64,000 nucleotides of DNA, taken from positions 1 to 64,000 of the forward strand of contig DAOTTD010000190.1 in NCBI GenBank assembly GCA_034438015.1, in the 5' to 3' direction. The position numbers were made by a program, and so were the translations under genes. This stretch comes from JACDAE01 sp034438015 (lineage in GTDB: Bacteria; Chloroflexota; Ktedonobacteria; Ktedonobacterales; Ktedonobacteraceae). Shown here one piece after another: positions 1-8,227 of this stretch; within the stretch, counting starts at the first letter, position 1; each line of letters opens with the position of its first letter. The notes under the pieces are model-generated. The model saw only the letters and a program-made list of their open reading frames with translations. It did not search any database and was not told where the DNA came from.

Positions 1-255
1 GGAGGTTCCAATGCTCATTTATTCCAAGCCATGCTCCTGGGGCCATTGATTTCAATGACTGGGAGACAGAAAATGGGTTCCATGGGGGTGGCGAAACCAA
101 ACCAGAAGGATTTGGTTTTCATGAAAGAGCTTCTTGAAGCCGGAAAAGTCGTTCCTGTGATCGATAGACGTTACCCGTTACGTGAGACTGCTGAAGCTAT
201 CCGGTATCTTGAAAAAGGACACGCCCAAGGAAAAGTGGTCATCACGGTGGCATAA
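1..255 (+). CDS. Zinc-type alcohol dehydrogenase family protein, C-terminal part
   Basis: The gene enters from outside the window, so only its last 84 residues are visible, ending at a TAA. They match the C-terminal part of medium-chain NAD(P)-dependent dehydrogenases / quinone oxidoreductases. A segment on nucleotide-domain strands is followed by the usual tail: a 'LLEAGKVVPVIDRRYPL' stretch, the helix 'ETAEAIRYLEKGHAQGK' and the closing 'KVVITV' strand. These enzymes oxidise alcohols or reduce carbonyl or quinone groups in the cytoplasm. The catalytic zinc or cofactor residues lie upstream, so substrate and zinc dependence cannot be judged. Family assignment is good, the specific enzyme is unknown. 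Confidence 0.75.
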   Translation, partial: GGSNAHLFQAMLLGPLISMTGRQKMGSMGVAKPNQKDLVFMKELLEAGKVVPVIDRRYPLRETAEAIRYLEKGHAQGKVVITVA

Positions 256-311
256 AATTGAACGACGAAAACAAATACCACCTCACCCAAACGCATGAAG
301 AAGGAGGACAC

Positions 312-464
312 ATGCTCGGCATCGTCGACACGGTGGCTGGCCTGGGACTGGTCGGGCTCGTTCCCGGAGGCCTGTTCGAATTCCTCCTGCCGATCTGGCT
401 TTTCGCGAGGGGATTCAACTTGACCGCCAGTGAGAGAATGCGCGTCGCGCGCGTTAGCGGCTAA
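312..464 (+). pseudogene. DUF4386-like membrane protein remnant
   Basis: A 50-codon reading frame begins at an ATG preceded by a good AAGGAGG ribosome site. It encodes a hydrophobic segment with 'LVPGGLFEFLLPIWLFARGFN', which resembles the last transmembrane helix of DUF4386 proteins, normally over 200 residues long. The rest of the family is missing, so this looks like a 3' remnant rather than a working gene. A longer frame from a TTG at 258 adds unrelated hydrophilic residues and lacks a ribosome site. Assignment rests on recalled family motifs. Confidence 0.4.
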
Positions 465-650
465 GCCCGGAATGCAAGGCCCGCGTCAATGACCTTATTG
501 GCGCGGGCCGTCTGGTTCAGGATGATGCCCACGAGCACGATGGCCGCCCCGATGATCTGGACCAGGTTCAAGCCCTCGCCGAGCCAGCCAGGCGACCAGG
601 AAGGCGAAGATCACCTCGGATGGAGATCATGGCAGAGCAGGCCAGCACGT
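461..650 (-). pseudogene. EamA/DMT transporter C-terminal remnant, frameshifted
   Basis: Read on the minus strand this stretch encodes 'EVIFAFLVAWL', then after a frameshift near 588 'LGEGLNLVQIIGAAIVLVGI' and a hydrophilic tail ending in TAG at 461-463. That is the typical final transmembrane hairpin of EamA (drug/metabolite transporter) proteins, with its LGE motif. A second frame change seems to lie upstream near 625. No start or N-terminal half is present. The fragment ends tail to tail with the DUF4386 remnant, overlapping it by a few bases, so this corner is a small graveyard of decayed genes. Confidence 0.5.
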
Positions 651-693
651 AACCAGTGGTGCGGACGAAAGAGAGCTATGAAAGGATCGCATC

Positions 694-1551
694 ATGCCAA
701 CAGTGAATATCAGTATGCAAGGGAAGATCTGCATGGTGACCGGCGCCAATTCCGGTATCGGGAAGGCAACCGCGCTGGAGCTGGCACAGATGGGTGCAAC
801 CGTCGTCATGGTCTGCCGGGACCGTGCCAGAGGCGAGGAAGCCAGGAGCGAGATCACCACGAAAAGCAGGAATAACGCGGTTGATCTCCTGCAAGCAGAC
901 CTGTCATCGCAACAGTCCATACGACAACTCGTCGAGAACTTTCAGCACCACTATACGCAACTGCATGTGCTGATCAATAATGCGGGAGCGGCCTTCACTG
1001 GGCGGCGAGAAACCGTGGATGGATTGGAGATGACGTTCGCCGTGAACTATCTGGCACCTTTCCTGCTGACAAATCTGCTGCTCGATGTGCTCAAAGCCAG
1101 CGCGCCAGCACGGATTGTCAATGTCAGTTCTAATTCGCATGAAGCGGGCTATATTAAGCTGGATGATTTGCAGGCGGAACACCACAGGTCCATGCGTGCC
1201 TACGAGCAATCGAAGCTTGCTGTTGTGCTGTTCACCTATGAACTGGTACGCAAGCTGCAGGGAACAGGGGTGACGGCCAACTGCCTGCACCCTGGCTTCG
1301 TGGCGACGCATATCGGGCAGAGGGATGTAGGGCCCGCTGTTCGCCTTCTCGTGAAGTTGATCGGGAGCTTTGGCACGAGTCCGCAAGAAGGGGCGAAAAC
1401 ATCGATCTACCTGGCCTCCTCGCCCGATGTGGAGGGCGTCACCGGCAAATACTTTGTGAAGAGCATTCCCAGGCGGTCAGCCTCAATCTCCTATGATGAG
1501 TCGCTCCAGCGACAATTGTGGGAGCAGAGCGCAAAGCTGGTGAACTTGTAG
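694..1551 (+). CDS. Short-chain dehydrogenase/reductase (retinol dehydrogenase-like)
   Basis: A full-length classical SDR of 285 residues, predicted to be a cytoplasmic NAD(P)-dependent oxidoreductase. The cofactor motif TGANSGIG lies at residues 16-23, NNAG at 95-98, the catalytic serine in VNVSS at 145-146 and the catalytic pair YEQSK at 170-174. An Arg-Asp pair at 42-43 after the second strand (CRDRARG) fits the RDH/WW-oxidoreductase-like branch, often NADP-linked. The ATG follows a plausible AAAGGATC ribosome site. It has no obvious operon partner, with remnants upstream and a convergent gene downstream. The substrate is unknown. Confidence 0.85.
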   Translation: MPTVNISMQGKICMVTGANSGIGKATALELAQMGATVVMVCRDRARGEEARSEITTKSRNNAVDLLQADLSSQQSIRQLVENFQHHYTQLHVLINNAGAAFTGRRETVDGLEMTFAVNYLAPFLLTNLLLDVLKASAPARIVNVSSNSHEAGYIKLDDLQAEHHRSMRAYEQSKLAVVLFTYELVRKLQGTGVTANCLHPGFVATHIGQRDVGPAVRLLVKLIGSFGTSPQEGAKTSIYLASSPDVEGVTGKYFVKSIPRRSASISYDESLQRQLWEQSAKLVNL

Positions 1552-1642
1552 GTTCCCCTGCTCATCTTTAAGGTCGCAGTGGCTCAGTTTGCTTGCTGGG
1601 CTACGATGTGGCGCGGACCGCCGGTCCTGAGAAGTTGCGTCC

Positions 1643-2716
1643 TTACAGTTTCCCGCCCTCCGTGATGGATGTTGCGTGGGTGATCAGGGCCTGGATATGA
1701 TTACTGAAGGAGGCGAAGCGCTCATCCTGTGTCTGGCCGCGCTGCCAGCGAGAGTAGATCTGCTGCACGATCACCGCCAGCTTGAAATAGGCGAAGGCCA
1801 TATAGAAATCCATAGACGAGAGATCGCGCCCGGACTTCTGCGCGTAGAGGTCCATGAATTGCTGGCGCTTGATAAAGCCGGGCAGCGGCGTAACGGTGGG
1901 AAGCACATTCTGGAGAGACGCGGGATCGTCGGTCGAGGCCCAATATGAGAGCGTGATCGCCAGGTCGAAGAGCGGATCGCCGATAGTCGCCATCTCCCAA
2001 TCTAGCACCGCCACGGGCTTCGTCAGATCGTGTGCGTCTAGCAACATATTGTTCAGCTTGAAATCGTTATGGATCAGCGTGGCAGGAGGACTGGCAGGAA
2101 CATGCTCCGACAGCCAGCGGGTGAGCGGTCCGACCTGGGGGATATCGTCGGTCTGTGAGCGGAAGTAACGCTCGACCCAGCCCTTCACCTGGCGCGGGAG
2201 AAAGCCGTCGGGATGTCCGAACACGCTCAGCCCACCGCCCTGCCAATCGAGGGCGTGGATCTGTACCAGCGTGTCGACGACCATCAATGATAACTGGCGG
2301 CAGAGCTCGGGCGTCGGCGTGACGCCCGGCGGGAAGCTGTCATCTACAACCGCGCCCCGGCGCCGCTCCATCACATAGAAGGGGACGCCCATAATCGAGA
2401 GATCTGCGCAGAAGATGTATGGTCTGGGAGCAAGCGGAAAGAGAGGCGAAATGTGTTCTAGCAGGCTCGCCTCGCGCTGCATATCGTGCGCCTTTGGTGG
2501 GACCGGACCAAACGGTGGACGGCGCAGCACGCCCTCCCAGTCGCCGAGCCGCAGCAGATACGTCAGATTCGAGGCCCCCGCCGGGAACTGCCGCACCTGC
2601 AGCGTACCCTTCGCATCCCGGCACTCCCCGATGTGCTCGCGTATATAGCGCTCCACTTTTGGGAAGGCGAAAGCCTCACCTGTCCGGATCGCAATGGTCT
2701 CTTCGTCACCGCTCAT
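1643..2716 (-). CDS. Phosphotransferase family protein (APH/ACAD10-like kinase)
   Basis: A 357-residue aminoglycoside-phosphotransferase-fold protein of the branch related to the kinase domain of ACAD10/11, which in other organisms acts on hydroxyacyl-CoA-type substrates rather than antibiotics. The N-terminal lobe carries 'FPAGASNLTYLLR' and 'GVLRRPPFG'. The catalytic loop HNDFKLNN sits at residues 216-223 with the catalytic Asp 218, and the metal-binding DWE at 239-241 is followed by IGDPLFDLA. The ATG has a strong GGAGGAG site. It stands alone between convergent and divergent neighbours and there is no acyl-CoA dehydrogenase nearby, so the substrate is open. Confidence 0.85.
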   Translation of the reverse strand: MSGDEETIAIRTGEAFAFPKVERYIREHIGECRDAKGTLQVRQFPAGASNLTYLLRLGDWEGVLRRPPFGPVPPKAHDMQREASLLEHISPLFPLAPRPYIFCADLSIMGVPFYVMERRRGAVVDDSFPPGVTPTPELCRQLSLMVVDTLVQIHALDWQGGGLSVFGHPDGFLPRQVKGWVERYFRSQTDDIPQVGPLTRWLSEHVPASPPATLIHNDFKLNNMLLDAHDLTKPVAVLDWEMATIGDPLFDLAITLSYWASTDDPASLQNVLPTVTPLPGFIKRQQFMDLYAQKSGRDLSSMDFYMAFAYFKLAVIVQQIYSRWQRGQTQDERFASFSNHIQALITHATSITEGGKL

Positions 2717-2931
2717 TCAGACGTCTCCTCCGTTTTGTCCATCGTCGGGCCATTATAGCGCACCCTTATTTGTTCTATGATTATAGCATATGTGGCTTTA
2801 TTTCGCGTCGCAGGCCATCAGGATAAGCGTGAGGATACAGACAGTCCAACTTTTCTCTGGCTATAGCGTAGTAAATAGTGTACATATTTATTTTACCTTG
2901 TCATCTCTATAAAAACAGAGGAGAGCCTGTT

Positions 2932-3588
2932 ATGAGCATAAATCCTAATCAAGGCCAGAATCCTGACCAGTCAGATCCCTATGGCAGCTATCGAGGCTAC
3001 ACGCCGACGCCACCAACGCCACCTTCCCAGCCCGCGCAGCCGGACCCGGATGATCCTTACAACAGCAAGTGGTATGGTCAGCAGCCGACCGGCGGATATT
3101 ATGATGCCAGTCAGCAGCAGTACGGCACAGGTCAGCAGCAGTATAGCACGGGTCAGCAGCAGACCTACCAGCCGCCGAGGAGCGCCTACAGCAGCAATAG
3201 TAACGATCCTTCGGGTCCGTCGACCATGCAGATGAATCCCAGGCTGGCGGCGCTGCTCAGCAATGCGTTCATCTGGGTTGGCGGCCTGTTCTTCTTTATA
3301 GCGGAGAGGAAGAATCGCTTTGTGCGCTTCAACGCTGCTCAGTCGTTCCTCTTCTTCGGCTCCGTCAGCATCGTGTTTAGCGTGCTGAAGCTGCTCGCCA
3401 TCCTGACGGCGATCCCGCTACTGGGCTGGTTCTTTGCCCTCGTCCTCGGCATGGTGAACTTCGTGTTGATTTTTGGAGCGGCGGTCGTCTGGCTTTTCCT
3501 GATGTTGCAGGCGTATACTGGTAAGAAGTTCAAACTGCCGTTCTTCGGCGACTACGCCGAGAGGCTGGTCAATAGGTTTACAAAATAA
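2932..3588 (+). CDS. DUF4870/Tic20-like membrane protein with Gln/Pro-rich N-terminus
   Basis: The start is set at the ATG after an AGAGGAGAG ribosome site, giving 218 residues; an in-frame GTG 54 bases earlier has no such site. The first ~95 residues are low-complexity, rich in Pro, Gln, Tyr and Gly, with short repeats of the type 'QQQYGTGQQQYSTGQQQ'. The rest is a DUF4870-like domain: 'NPRLAALLSNAFIWVGGLFF', then a charged loop 'ERKNRFVRFNAAQS', and two further hydrophobic helices. Such proteins are small integral membrane proteins of unknown function. The gene is followed closely by the nuclease-like gene and may share its transcript. Confidence 0.75.
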   Translation: MSINPNQGQNPDQSDPYGSYRGYTPTPPTPPSQPAQPDPDDPYNSKWYGQQPTGGYYDASQQQYGTGQQQYSTGQQQTYQPPRSAYSSNSNDPSGPSTMQMNPRLAALLSNAFIWVGGLFFFIAERKNRFVRFNAAQSFLFFGSVSIVFSVLKLLAILTAIPLLGWFFALVLGMVNFVLIFGAAVVWLFLMLQAYTGKKFKLPFFGDYAERLVNRFTK

Positions 3589-3651
3589 CAAAAGGACGCT
3601 GATGTTTCCTCTTCTGGCAGTTTCAGGGGAGAAAATGTCGGAGACGGAAAA

Positions 3652-4557
3652 ATGACACGTATCCTCTCGTATAATATTCTGTGCGGTGGAAGACGGCGCA
3701 TCGACCAGTTGACCACTGTACTGTGTGCAATGCAGCCCGATGTGATCGGGCTGGCCGAGGCGACCGATCCGAAGGTGGTGGAGGAGCTGGCGGCGCGCTT
3801 AGACATGCAGTTCCGTTTAAGCGATCGCGGCAAGAGTTCGAGAGACTGGCAGCTTGCCGTACTCAGTCGGCTGCCCATTCTGAGTACGAGCGTGCATACA
3901 AGGCCGATCTTTTCACGCAAGCACTTTCTAGAAGTCAGTGTCGAGGAGCCAGGCGGCAATCCACTCACAGTCTTTATGATTCACCAGACTTCTGATTTTC
4001 ATAGAGGCTCGGAGAGCAATCGCAGGCGACGCGACGAAGTGCAGGAGATGCTTCAGATCATGCAGGCGCGCAAGGGGACACCGCATCTGGTGATGGGCGA
4101 TTTCAACTCATTGGCGCCGGGAGATCCCATGCAGGCCAGCGCCCTCCTGCGCAACGCTGTACGCGAGCACAAAGCGAGAAGCAACCGGCCCGCCGCACAG
4201 TACTTCCATGCGAACTCGTGGACAAAGTTGCAGCGCAATGTCATAAGAACTGCCGCAGGTACGATGGTGAGCAGCAGGGCAGGAAGCTTCATCATCGATA
4301 GGGTAAGTCCCATCTACGCGCGCGGCGGCATCAATCTCCTCTTGCAGGCTGGTTACATCGATACCTTTCGCCGGTTGCATCCAGGTGAGCGTGGCTTCAC
4401 CTGTCCGGCTGCCGCTCCCTCCGGGCGTATAGACTTCATCTTTGCCAGCCCCGAACTGGCGGAGCGCCTCACAGCGGCCTGCGTCGTCGCGGAAGTGCCG
4501 GGCCTGAAGGCCCATGAAGCGAGCGACCATTTCCCTGTGTGGGCCGAATTTAAATGA
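3652..4557 (+). CDS. Endonuclease/exonuclease/phosphatase (EEP) family hydrolase
   Basis: A 301-residue protein with all EEP landmarks in order: the opening strand 'ILSYNILCGG' with the metal-site Asn, 'DVIGLAEATD' with the catalytic Glu, the 'LVMGDFNSL' strand with Asp and Asn, 'RIDFIFAS', and the closing 'ASDHFPVWAEF' with the Asp-His pair. The family hydrolyses phosphodiester or phosphomonoester bonds in nucleic acids, lipids or small molecules with a divalent metal. No signal peptide is evident, so it should be cytoplasmic. It ends at a strong bidirectional terminator shared with the convergent thioesterase. The substrate cannot be read from sequence. Confidence 0.85.
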   Translation: MTRILSYNILCGGRRRIDQLTTVLCAMQPDVIGLAEATDPKVVEELAARLDMQFRLSDRGKSSRDWQLAVLSRLPILSTSVHTRPIFSRKHFLEVSVEEPGGNPLTVFMIHQTSDFHRGSESNRRRRDEVQEMLQIMQARKGTPHLVMGDFNSLAPGDPMQASALLRNAVREHKARSNRPAAQYFHANSWTKLQRNVIRTAAGTMVSSRAGSFIIDRVSPIYARGGINLLLQAGYIDTFRRLHPGERGFTCPAAAPSGRIDFIFASPELAERLTAACVVAEVPGLKAHEASDHFPVWAEFK

Positions 4558-4580
4558 CGAGAGTTACCGGCAGAGAGAAG

Positions 4581-4628
4581 GAAGAGACCAGAATGATGAG
4601 GTAAAGCCGAAATCATTCTGGTCTCTTC
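4581..4628. terminator. Bidirectional terminator-like hairpin
   Basis: Two perfectly complementary 17-base arms at 4581-4597 and 4612-4628, beginning GAAGAGACCAGAATGAT, enclose a 14-base loop. It lies between the convergent nuclease-like and thioesterase genes and overlaps the stop codon of the latter. No long T tract follows on either strand, so termination efficiency is uncertain. Confidence 0.75.
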
Positions 4629-5419
4629 ACCTGTTTATCTTGCATCCGCTGCGAAATAAGCAGCGCCTGGTCGGACCGGCCAACGAGGCCACGCTCGTCG
4701 TAGAGGGATGCGGTTGCCAGTCCGATCCCTCCTGACTGTAAATGGGTATTCGCGTCTAAGCAGATCCACTCACCGTGCGGAGCGCGCACCATATGTACCG
4801 TAAGTTCGGGCGGGACGAACTGCCAGGAACGGATATCGAGAGGACTGCTGACCCCATTCACTGAATCCGCAGCAGCGATCAGGCGTTGGGCAGGACTGGT
4901 CTCCTCATCGGCGATCAGCGGGTAGCGGAGCCGAGTCCAGGTGGTCGCAGCGCCGACCTGCGTATAATGACCATGTACAAAACGCCACTCGGTCGCAGCC
5001 AGAAAACCACAATCCCACTCAGCCGCAATTGTGGAATTGGTCTCGTGCGGCGGGAGAGCGGGAACGACCTCTTCCTCGGTTGTGGGAACGGCTTCGCTGG
5101 GAAGGCGCACGCGCCAGGCGGAGGCGTGCATGACTGGACGGCCTTCGTATTCGAGGAAAGCTTCAAGAAGTTCGACGCTACGGCCTGGTCGGACCAGGTG
5201 GGCATGGGCGTGAAGGGGAGCGATGGGAATGGGACCGAGGATGTCAATTGAAATGCGCCCAAGAAGCATATCGGGCCGTGGTGAACAGCGTTCTATCTGG
5301 CGAACGAGCAACGCGCCGGGAGGACCACCGTGCTGAAACTGTGGGTTCCAGGGTCCCTGTGTATGAATTGTGGCGCGAAATATATCGTTCCCTTCTGGTA
5401 TCCAGAATGCCTGTGTCAT
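4613..5419 (-). CDS. Acyl-CoA thioesterase-like protein (TesB-type double hotdog)
   Basis: Starting at the ATG preceded by AAGGAG gives a 268-residue protein of the thioesterase-like superfamily with two fused hotdog domains. The first contains 'QFQHGGPPGALLVRQIE', the typical helix region of TesB-like proteins, and 'LGRISIDILGPIPIAPL'; the second ends in 'DANTHLQSGGIGLATASLYDERG', matching the common 'G.g.a...l.D..G' ending. Such enzymes hydrolyse acyl-CoA esters in the cytoplasm. A truncated HxlR regulator gene lies directly upstream in the same orientation, and the thioesterase probably inherited its promoter. Substrate range is unknown. Confidence 0.75.
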   Translation of the reverse strand: MTQAFWIPEGNDIFRATIHTQGPWNPQFQHGGPPGALLVRQIERCSPRPDMLLGRISIDILGPIPIAPLHAHAHLVRPGRSVELLEAFLEYEGRPVMHASAWRVRLPSEAVPTTEEEVVPALPPHETNSTIAAEWDCGFLAATEWRFVHGHYTQVGAATTWTRLRYPLIADEETSPAQRLIAAADSVNGVSSPLDIRSWQFVPPELTVHMVRAPHGEWICLDANTHLQSGGIGLATASLYDERGLVGRSDQALLISQRMQDKQVKRPE

Positions 5420-5439
5420 CAAACACACTCCTTATACCC

Positions 5440-5574
5440 GGTGGTGTTTGCAGAAGATCGCTGAAACGCTGCGGCCCCGCAAACAGCTCACGGAGAATGA
5501 GGAGTGTCCAGCGTTCACCGGCCACGAAGCGCCTTTGCCAGCGTGCAATACTGATCGTAGCTCCGTCTTGTCAT
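5440..5574 (-). pseudogene. HxlR-family regulator, frameshifted and truncated
   Basis: The minus strand begins with an ATG after AGGGGAGG and reads 'MTRRSYDQYCTLAKALR'. A one-base frame change near 5522 is needed to continue with 'VAGERWTLLILRELFAGPQ' and 'RFSDLLQTPPGI', the hallmark helix-turn-helix start of HxlR transcription factors. The recognition helix and dimerisation half are missing, the homology stopping about 20 bases before the thioesterase start. The regulator is therefore broken, while its promoter and operator-like palindrome remain in place upstream of the thioesterase. Confidence 0.65.
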
Positions 5575-5595
5575 AGCCTCCCCTGTACTAAAATT

Positions 5596-5644
5596 GGTAG
5601 CGCAAACTACCAGATAGTATACAAAAAAAGAGAGTTGTGTGCAA
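5596..5644 (-). promoter_or_regulatory. Promoter and HxlR-type operator for the thioesterase transcript
   Basis: On the minus strand a -35 TTGCAC (5639-5644) and -10 TATACT (5616-5621) are separated by 17 bases. Just downstream lies the palindrome GGTAGTTTGCGCTACC (5596-5611), whose GGTAG/CTACC arms match the layout of HxlR operators overlapping the transcription start. It lies about 20 bases upstream of the broken HxlR gene, consistent with former autoregulation. Confidence 0.55.
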
Positions 5645-5740
5645 GGATGATGAACAGGTAAATATAAATATATAGTGATAATTCGATAGTTGTAATTTCA
5701 TTGAATTTACGCGCCTGTATTTTTATAGTCTATGCTGTTT

Positions 5741-5749
5741 TGATATAAT
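5741..5749 (+). promoter_or_regulatory. Extended -10 promoter upstream of the HAMP-like membrane protein gene
   Basis: TGATATAAT forms an extended -10 element; no convincing -35 lies 17 bases upstream, as is common for this class. The surrounding 5640-5866 is AT-rich and holds no gene. Transcription would leave a leader of about 110 bases before the ATG at 5867. Confidence 0.45.
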
Positions 5750-5866
5750 GTATCTTAGTTGTGATCATGAGATAATTGCGTATGCCGTTACTCAAGAATG
5801 AAATTGTTGAATATGTGTCTTTCGCAACATTGAGCGGAAGGTAGGAGCACGAAAAGGTAGAGTACT

Positions 5867-7135
5867 ATGGAAGGAAAATTTCCTGTGGAAGCACCTGCAA
5901 AAGAGACATTCGTAGCTGGTGAATTGATGCAGCAATATTTTGGGATGCAAGAGCCAGCGGTCCGAACGCGGATAGTGCGCTGGTGGTACCGTCTGACGGT
6001 GCCTACCGGAATGGCGAAGGGGAGTGGTTTTTCGAAGGGGAGTGGTTTTTCACAGGGCATGTTGCTCTGGCGTGAGCGACTTGCCAGCGCCCTTCTTTTC
6101 TTCTTTCTGCTGGCCTTGTTGGCGCTGGTGTTACCATTGAGCATCTTCACGATCGATCTTCCTGCCATTCTGGTTGCCGGTCTACTGTTGGTAGTTGCCC
6201 TGATCGCGGTCGGGTTCAATCGTGCCGGGAAGCCGCATATAGCTGGTTTGCTCATCGCGACCGGTCTGGGCATGGGCGTGTGTAGCGTGATACTGACGAG
6301 TTCTGGCGGCTTAGGGGTAGATACGCTATCTTTATTTGACCTCCTGGTATTTTCTGAATTATTTGTTGCTTCCTTATTGCCAGTAAGGTGGGTCATCCTG
6401 GTGGCATTTCTCAATAGTAGTTTTGTGATCGCGGCCCTGATAGTCATGCCGGAGACGCCAGGTCTGGCCTCTGCCATGCGGGCGAGCGCTTATATGATTG
6501 CGTTGCGCCCGGTAGCCTTATACTTTATCGTTGCCGGGGTGCTCTGGCTCTGGATCTGTAGCGCTACGCGAGCCATGAAGCGCGCTGAACAGGCCGAACT
6601 GATCGCCACGCACCAGTATATGATAGCCATGCAGGAGCATGTAACCGCGCGGCAGAAGCACCTGCTGGACGCGAGTATCGAGCAGATCATGCAGACGCTT
6701 GTCCAGGTAGCCAATGGCGATTTCAAGGCGCGTGTGCCTTTGAAGGAGGGTGCCCTGCTCTGGCCGCTCGCGATTGCATTGAATAATCTATTGAGCAGGA
6801 TACAGCGTCTCCAGCAGATCGAACAGGAGTTTTTGCAGATGTTGCCGCGCTTCCAGAAAGGGAAGCTGGCCGAGTACGAGCTACAGCGCGTGAGGGAAGA
6901 AGTGAGGCTGCTGAAGCTCATCATACAGGATGCTCGGCAATCCAATCAATGCATTCATGCTTTGCGTAACGGGACGTTGTTAGATCCGTTGATTCAGGAG
7001 TTGAACGGGCAATATCTCTCGCCATTGCCTCCATATACAAGAAATGTGCGCAACACCCCTACATTGCCACTGCCACGCTCAGGAAATGACGACACAACGG
7101 TTATCCTACCGGACAGCGACGGAGGCACGTTGTGA
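5867..7135 (+). CDS. Multi-pass membrane protein with HAMP-like cytoplasmic region
   Basis: 422 residues, not assigned to a named family. After ~65 hydrophilic residues, which include a duplicated 'GSGFS' segment encoded by an 18-base tandem repeat, come about six hydrophobic helices up to residue ~230. A long helical cytoplasmic region follows, with 'DASIEQIMQTLVQVANGDFK' and 'ARVPLKEGALLWPLAIALNN', which looks like a HAMP or HAMP-like signalling helix pair, then a coiled coil and a disordered tail. There is no kinase, cyclase or methyl-accepting domain. Its stop overlaps the GTG start of the ABC ATPase, so the two are translationally coupled and probably act together. A sensor or regulatory membrane subunit is the likeliest role, by inference. 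Confidence 0.7.
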   Translation: MEGKFPVEAPAKETFVAGELMQQYFGMQEPAVRTRIVRWWYRLTVPTGMAKGSGFSKGSGFSQGMLLWRERLASALLFFFLLALLALVLPLSIFTIDLPAILVAGLLLVVALIAVGFNRAGKPHIAGLLIATGLGMGVCSVILTSSGGLGVDTLSLFDLLVFSELFVASLLPVRWVILVAFLNSSFVIAALIVMPETPGLASAMRASAYMIALRPVALYFIVAGVLWLWICSATRAMKRAEQAELIATHQYMIAMQEHVTARQKHLLDASIEQIMQTLVQVANGDFKARVPLKEGALLWPLAIALNNLLSRIQRLQQIEQEFLQMLPRFQKGKLAEYELQRVREEVRLLKLIIQDARQSNQCIHALRNGTLLDPLIQELNGQYLSPLPPYTRNVRNTPTLPLPRSGNDDTTVILPDSDGGTL

Positions 7136-8151
7136 GCCAAGAACATAGCGCGGAGGAGCTCCTCGCCGCCCTCGCGCCTCGTCCTGCTTTGAGCGCATCT
7201 ACACGGGCGTCAGAACATGAGGTTACAGCTATCGAGCTGCGTAACATCTCCAAGTACTTTAAAACCTTTCTCGCCGTCGATCGTCTCTCCCTACGTGTGC
7301 GTCAGGGAGAGATCTTCGGACTGCTGGGAGCGGATGGCGCCGGGAAGACGACGCTGCTAAAAATGATGAGCGGCCTCGGTATCCCTACCAGTGGCGAGAT
7401 AGATGTAGTGGGCTGCCAGGTACCGCGCGATATACGCCAGGTGCGTAGACTGGTGGGCTTCGTGCCGCAGCAGAACATGTTTTACGAAGAGCTGAGCGTC
7501 TGGGACAACCTCGATTTTCATGCCAATCTACTGGGGATAGCACGCAAGGAGAAAGAGCAGCGTATCAATAGTATCATGATGTTGGTGCAACTATCGGAGC
7601 ACAGAGACGCCCTGGTAAAAACATTCTCTTACGGCATGAAGCGGCGTCTGGTTCTTGGACGCGTACTCCTGCATAATCCCCGGCTCGTCTGCCTGGATGA
7701 GCCCACAGCGGGGGTCGACATACGGTCGCGCCGCGACATCTGGGATTACATTCTCGCCCTACGTATTTTGGGTAAGACGACGGTAGTGGCGACGAACGCT
7801 CTTGAGGAGGCGCTGGAACTCTGTGATCATATCGCCGTGCTCGATCGTGGGAGGCTGATCACACTGGAGACGCCCGAACAGATCAAGCGGAGCTATGGTG
7901 ATATCGTGGTCGAGCTGGAGATGGCGCATCCCTACACTTCTCTTTATAAACTGCGCGTCATGCCGGGTATACAGTCGGTGCAACAGAATGGGTTGCACCT
8001 CCATGTAGTGCTCCAGGATAACAGGCATATTCTGCCGCAGGTCATCACGCTCCTCACGCAGGAGAACGAGATTAAAGGCATCAGTGTGCGTGAACTGCGC
8101 CTGAGCGAGATCTTTCCACATCTGGAATTTAGCGTGTCAGCCGAACGCTGA
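7132..8151 (+). CDS. ABC transporter ATP-binding protein, CcmA/DrrA type, H-loop altered
   Basis: The GTG start overlaps the upstream stop by four bases. After a ~30-residue N-terminal extension comes a complete nucleotide-binding domain: Walker A 'GADGAGKTT', Q-loop 'GFVPQQN', signature region 'SYGMKRR', Walker B 'LVCLDEP' and D-loop. The ~65-residue C-terminal region resembles DrrA-type subunits. The switch histidine normally found in 'TH.leEa' is replaced: the sequence reads 'VVATNALEEA', and the signature lacks the canonical Gly-Gln. No permease gene is adjacent; the only partner is the upstream HAMP-like membrane protein. It could be a transporter ATPase with poor hydrolysis or a regulatory ATPase. 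Confidence 0.85.
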   Translation: MSQEHSAEELLAALAPRPALSASTRASEHEVTAIELRNISKYFKTFLAVDRLSLRVRQGEIFGLLGADGAGKTTLLKMMSGLGIPTSGEIDVVGCQVPRDIRQVRRLVGFVPQQNMFYEELSVWDNLDFHANLLGIARKEKEQRINSIMMLVQLSEHRDALVKTFSYGMKRRLVLGRVLLHNPRLVCLDEPTAGVDIRSRRDIWDYILALRILGKTTVVATNALEEALELCDHIAVLDRGRLITLETPEQIKRSYGDIVVELEMAHPYTSLYKLRVMPGIQSVQQNGLHLHVVLQDNRHILPQVITLLTQENEIKGISVRELRLSEIFPHLEFSVSAER

Positions 8152-8175
8152 TTCGCGGCGCGTGAACATAACAAA

Positions 8176-8204
8176 GAGGGCCCGGCATTTATAGCCGGAC
8201 CCTC
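8176..8204. terminator. Hairpin terminator between convergent genes
   Basis: Arms 8176-8186 and 8194-8204 pair over 11 positions with one C-A mismatch around a 7-base AT-rich loop (core CCGGC/GCCGG). It sits in the gap between the ABC ATPase and the convergent S53 peptidase and could serve both. Confidence 0.65.
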
Positions 8205-8227
8205 CTTTGAGGGGAAGGGGAATGGTT

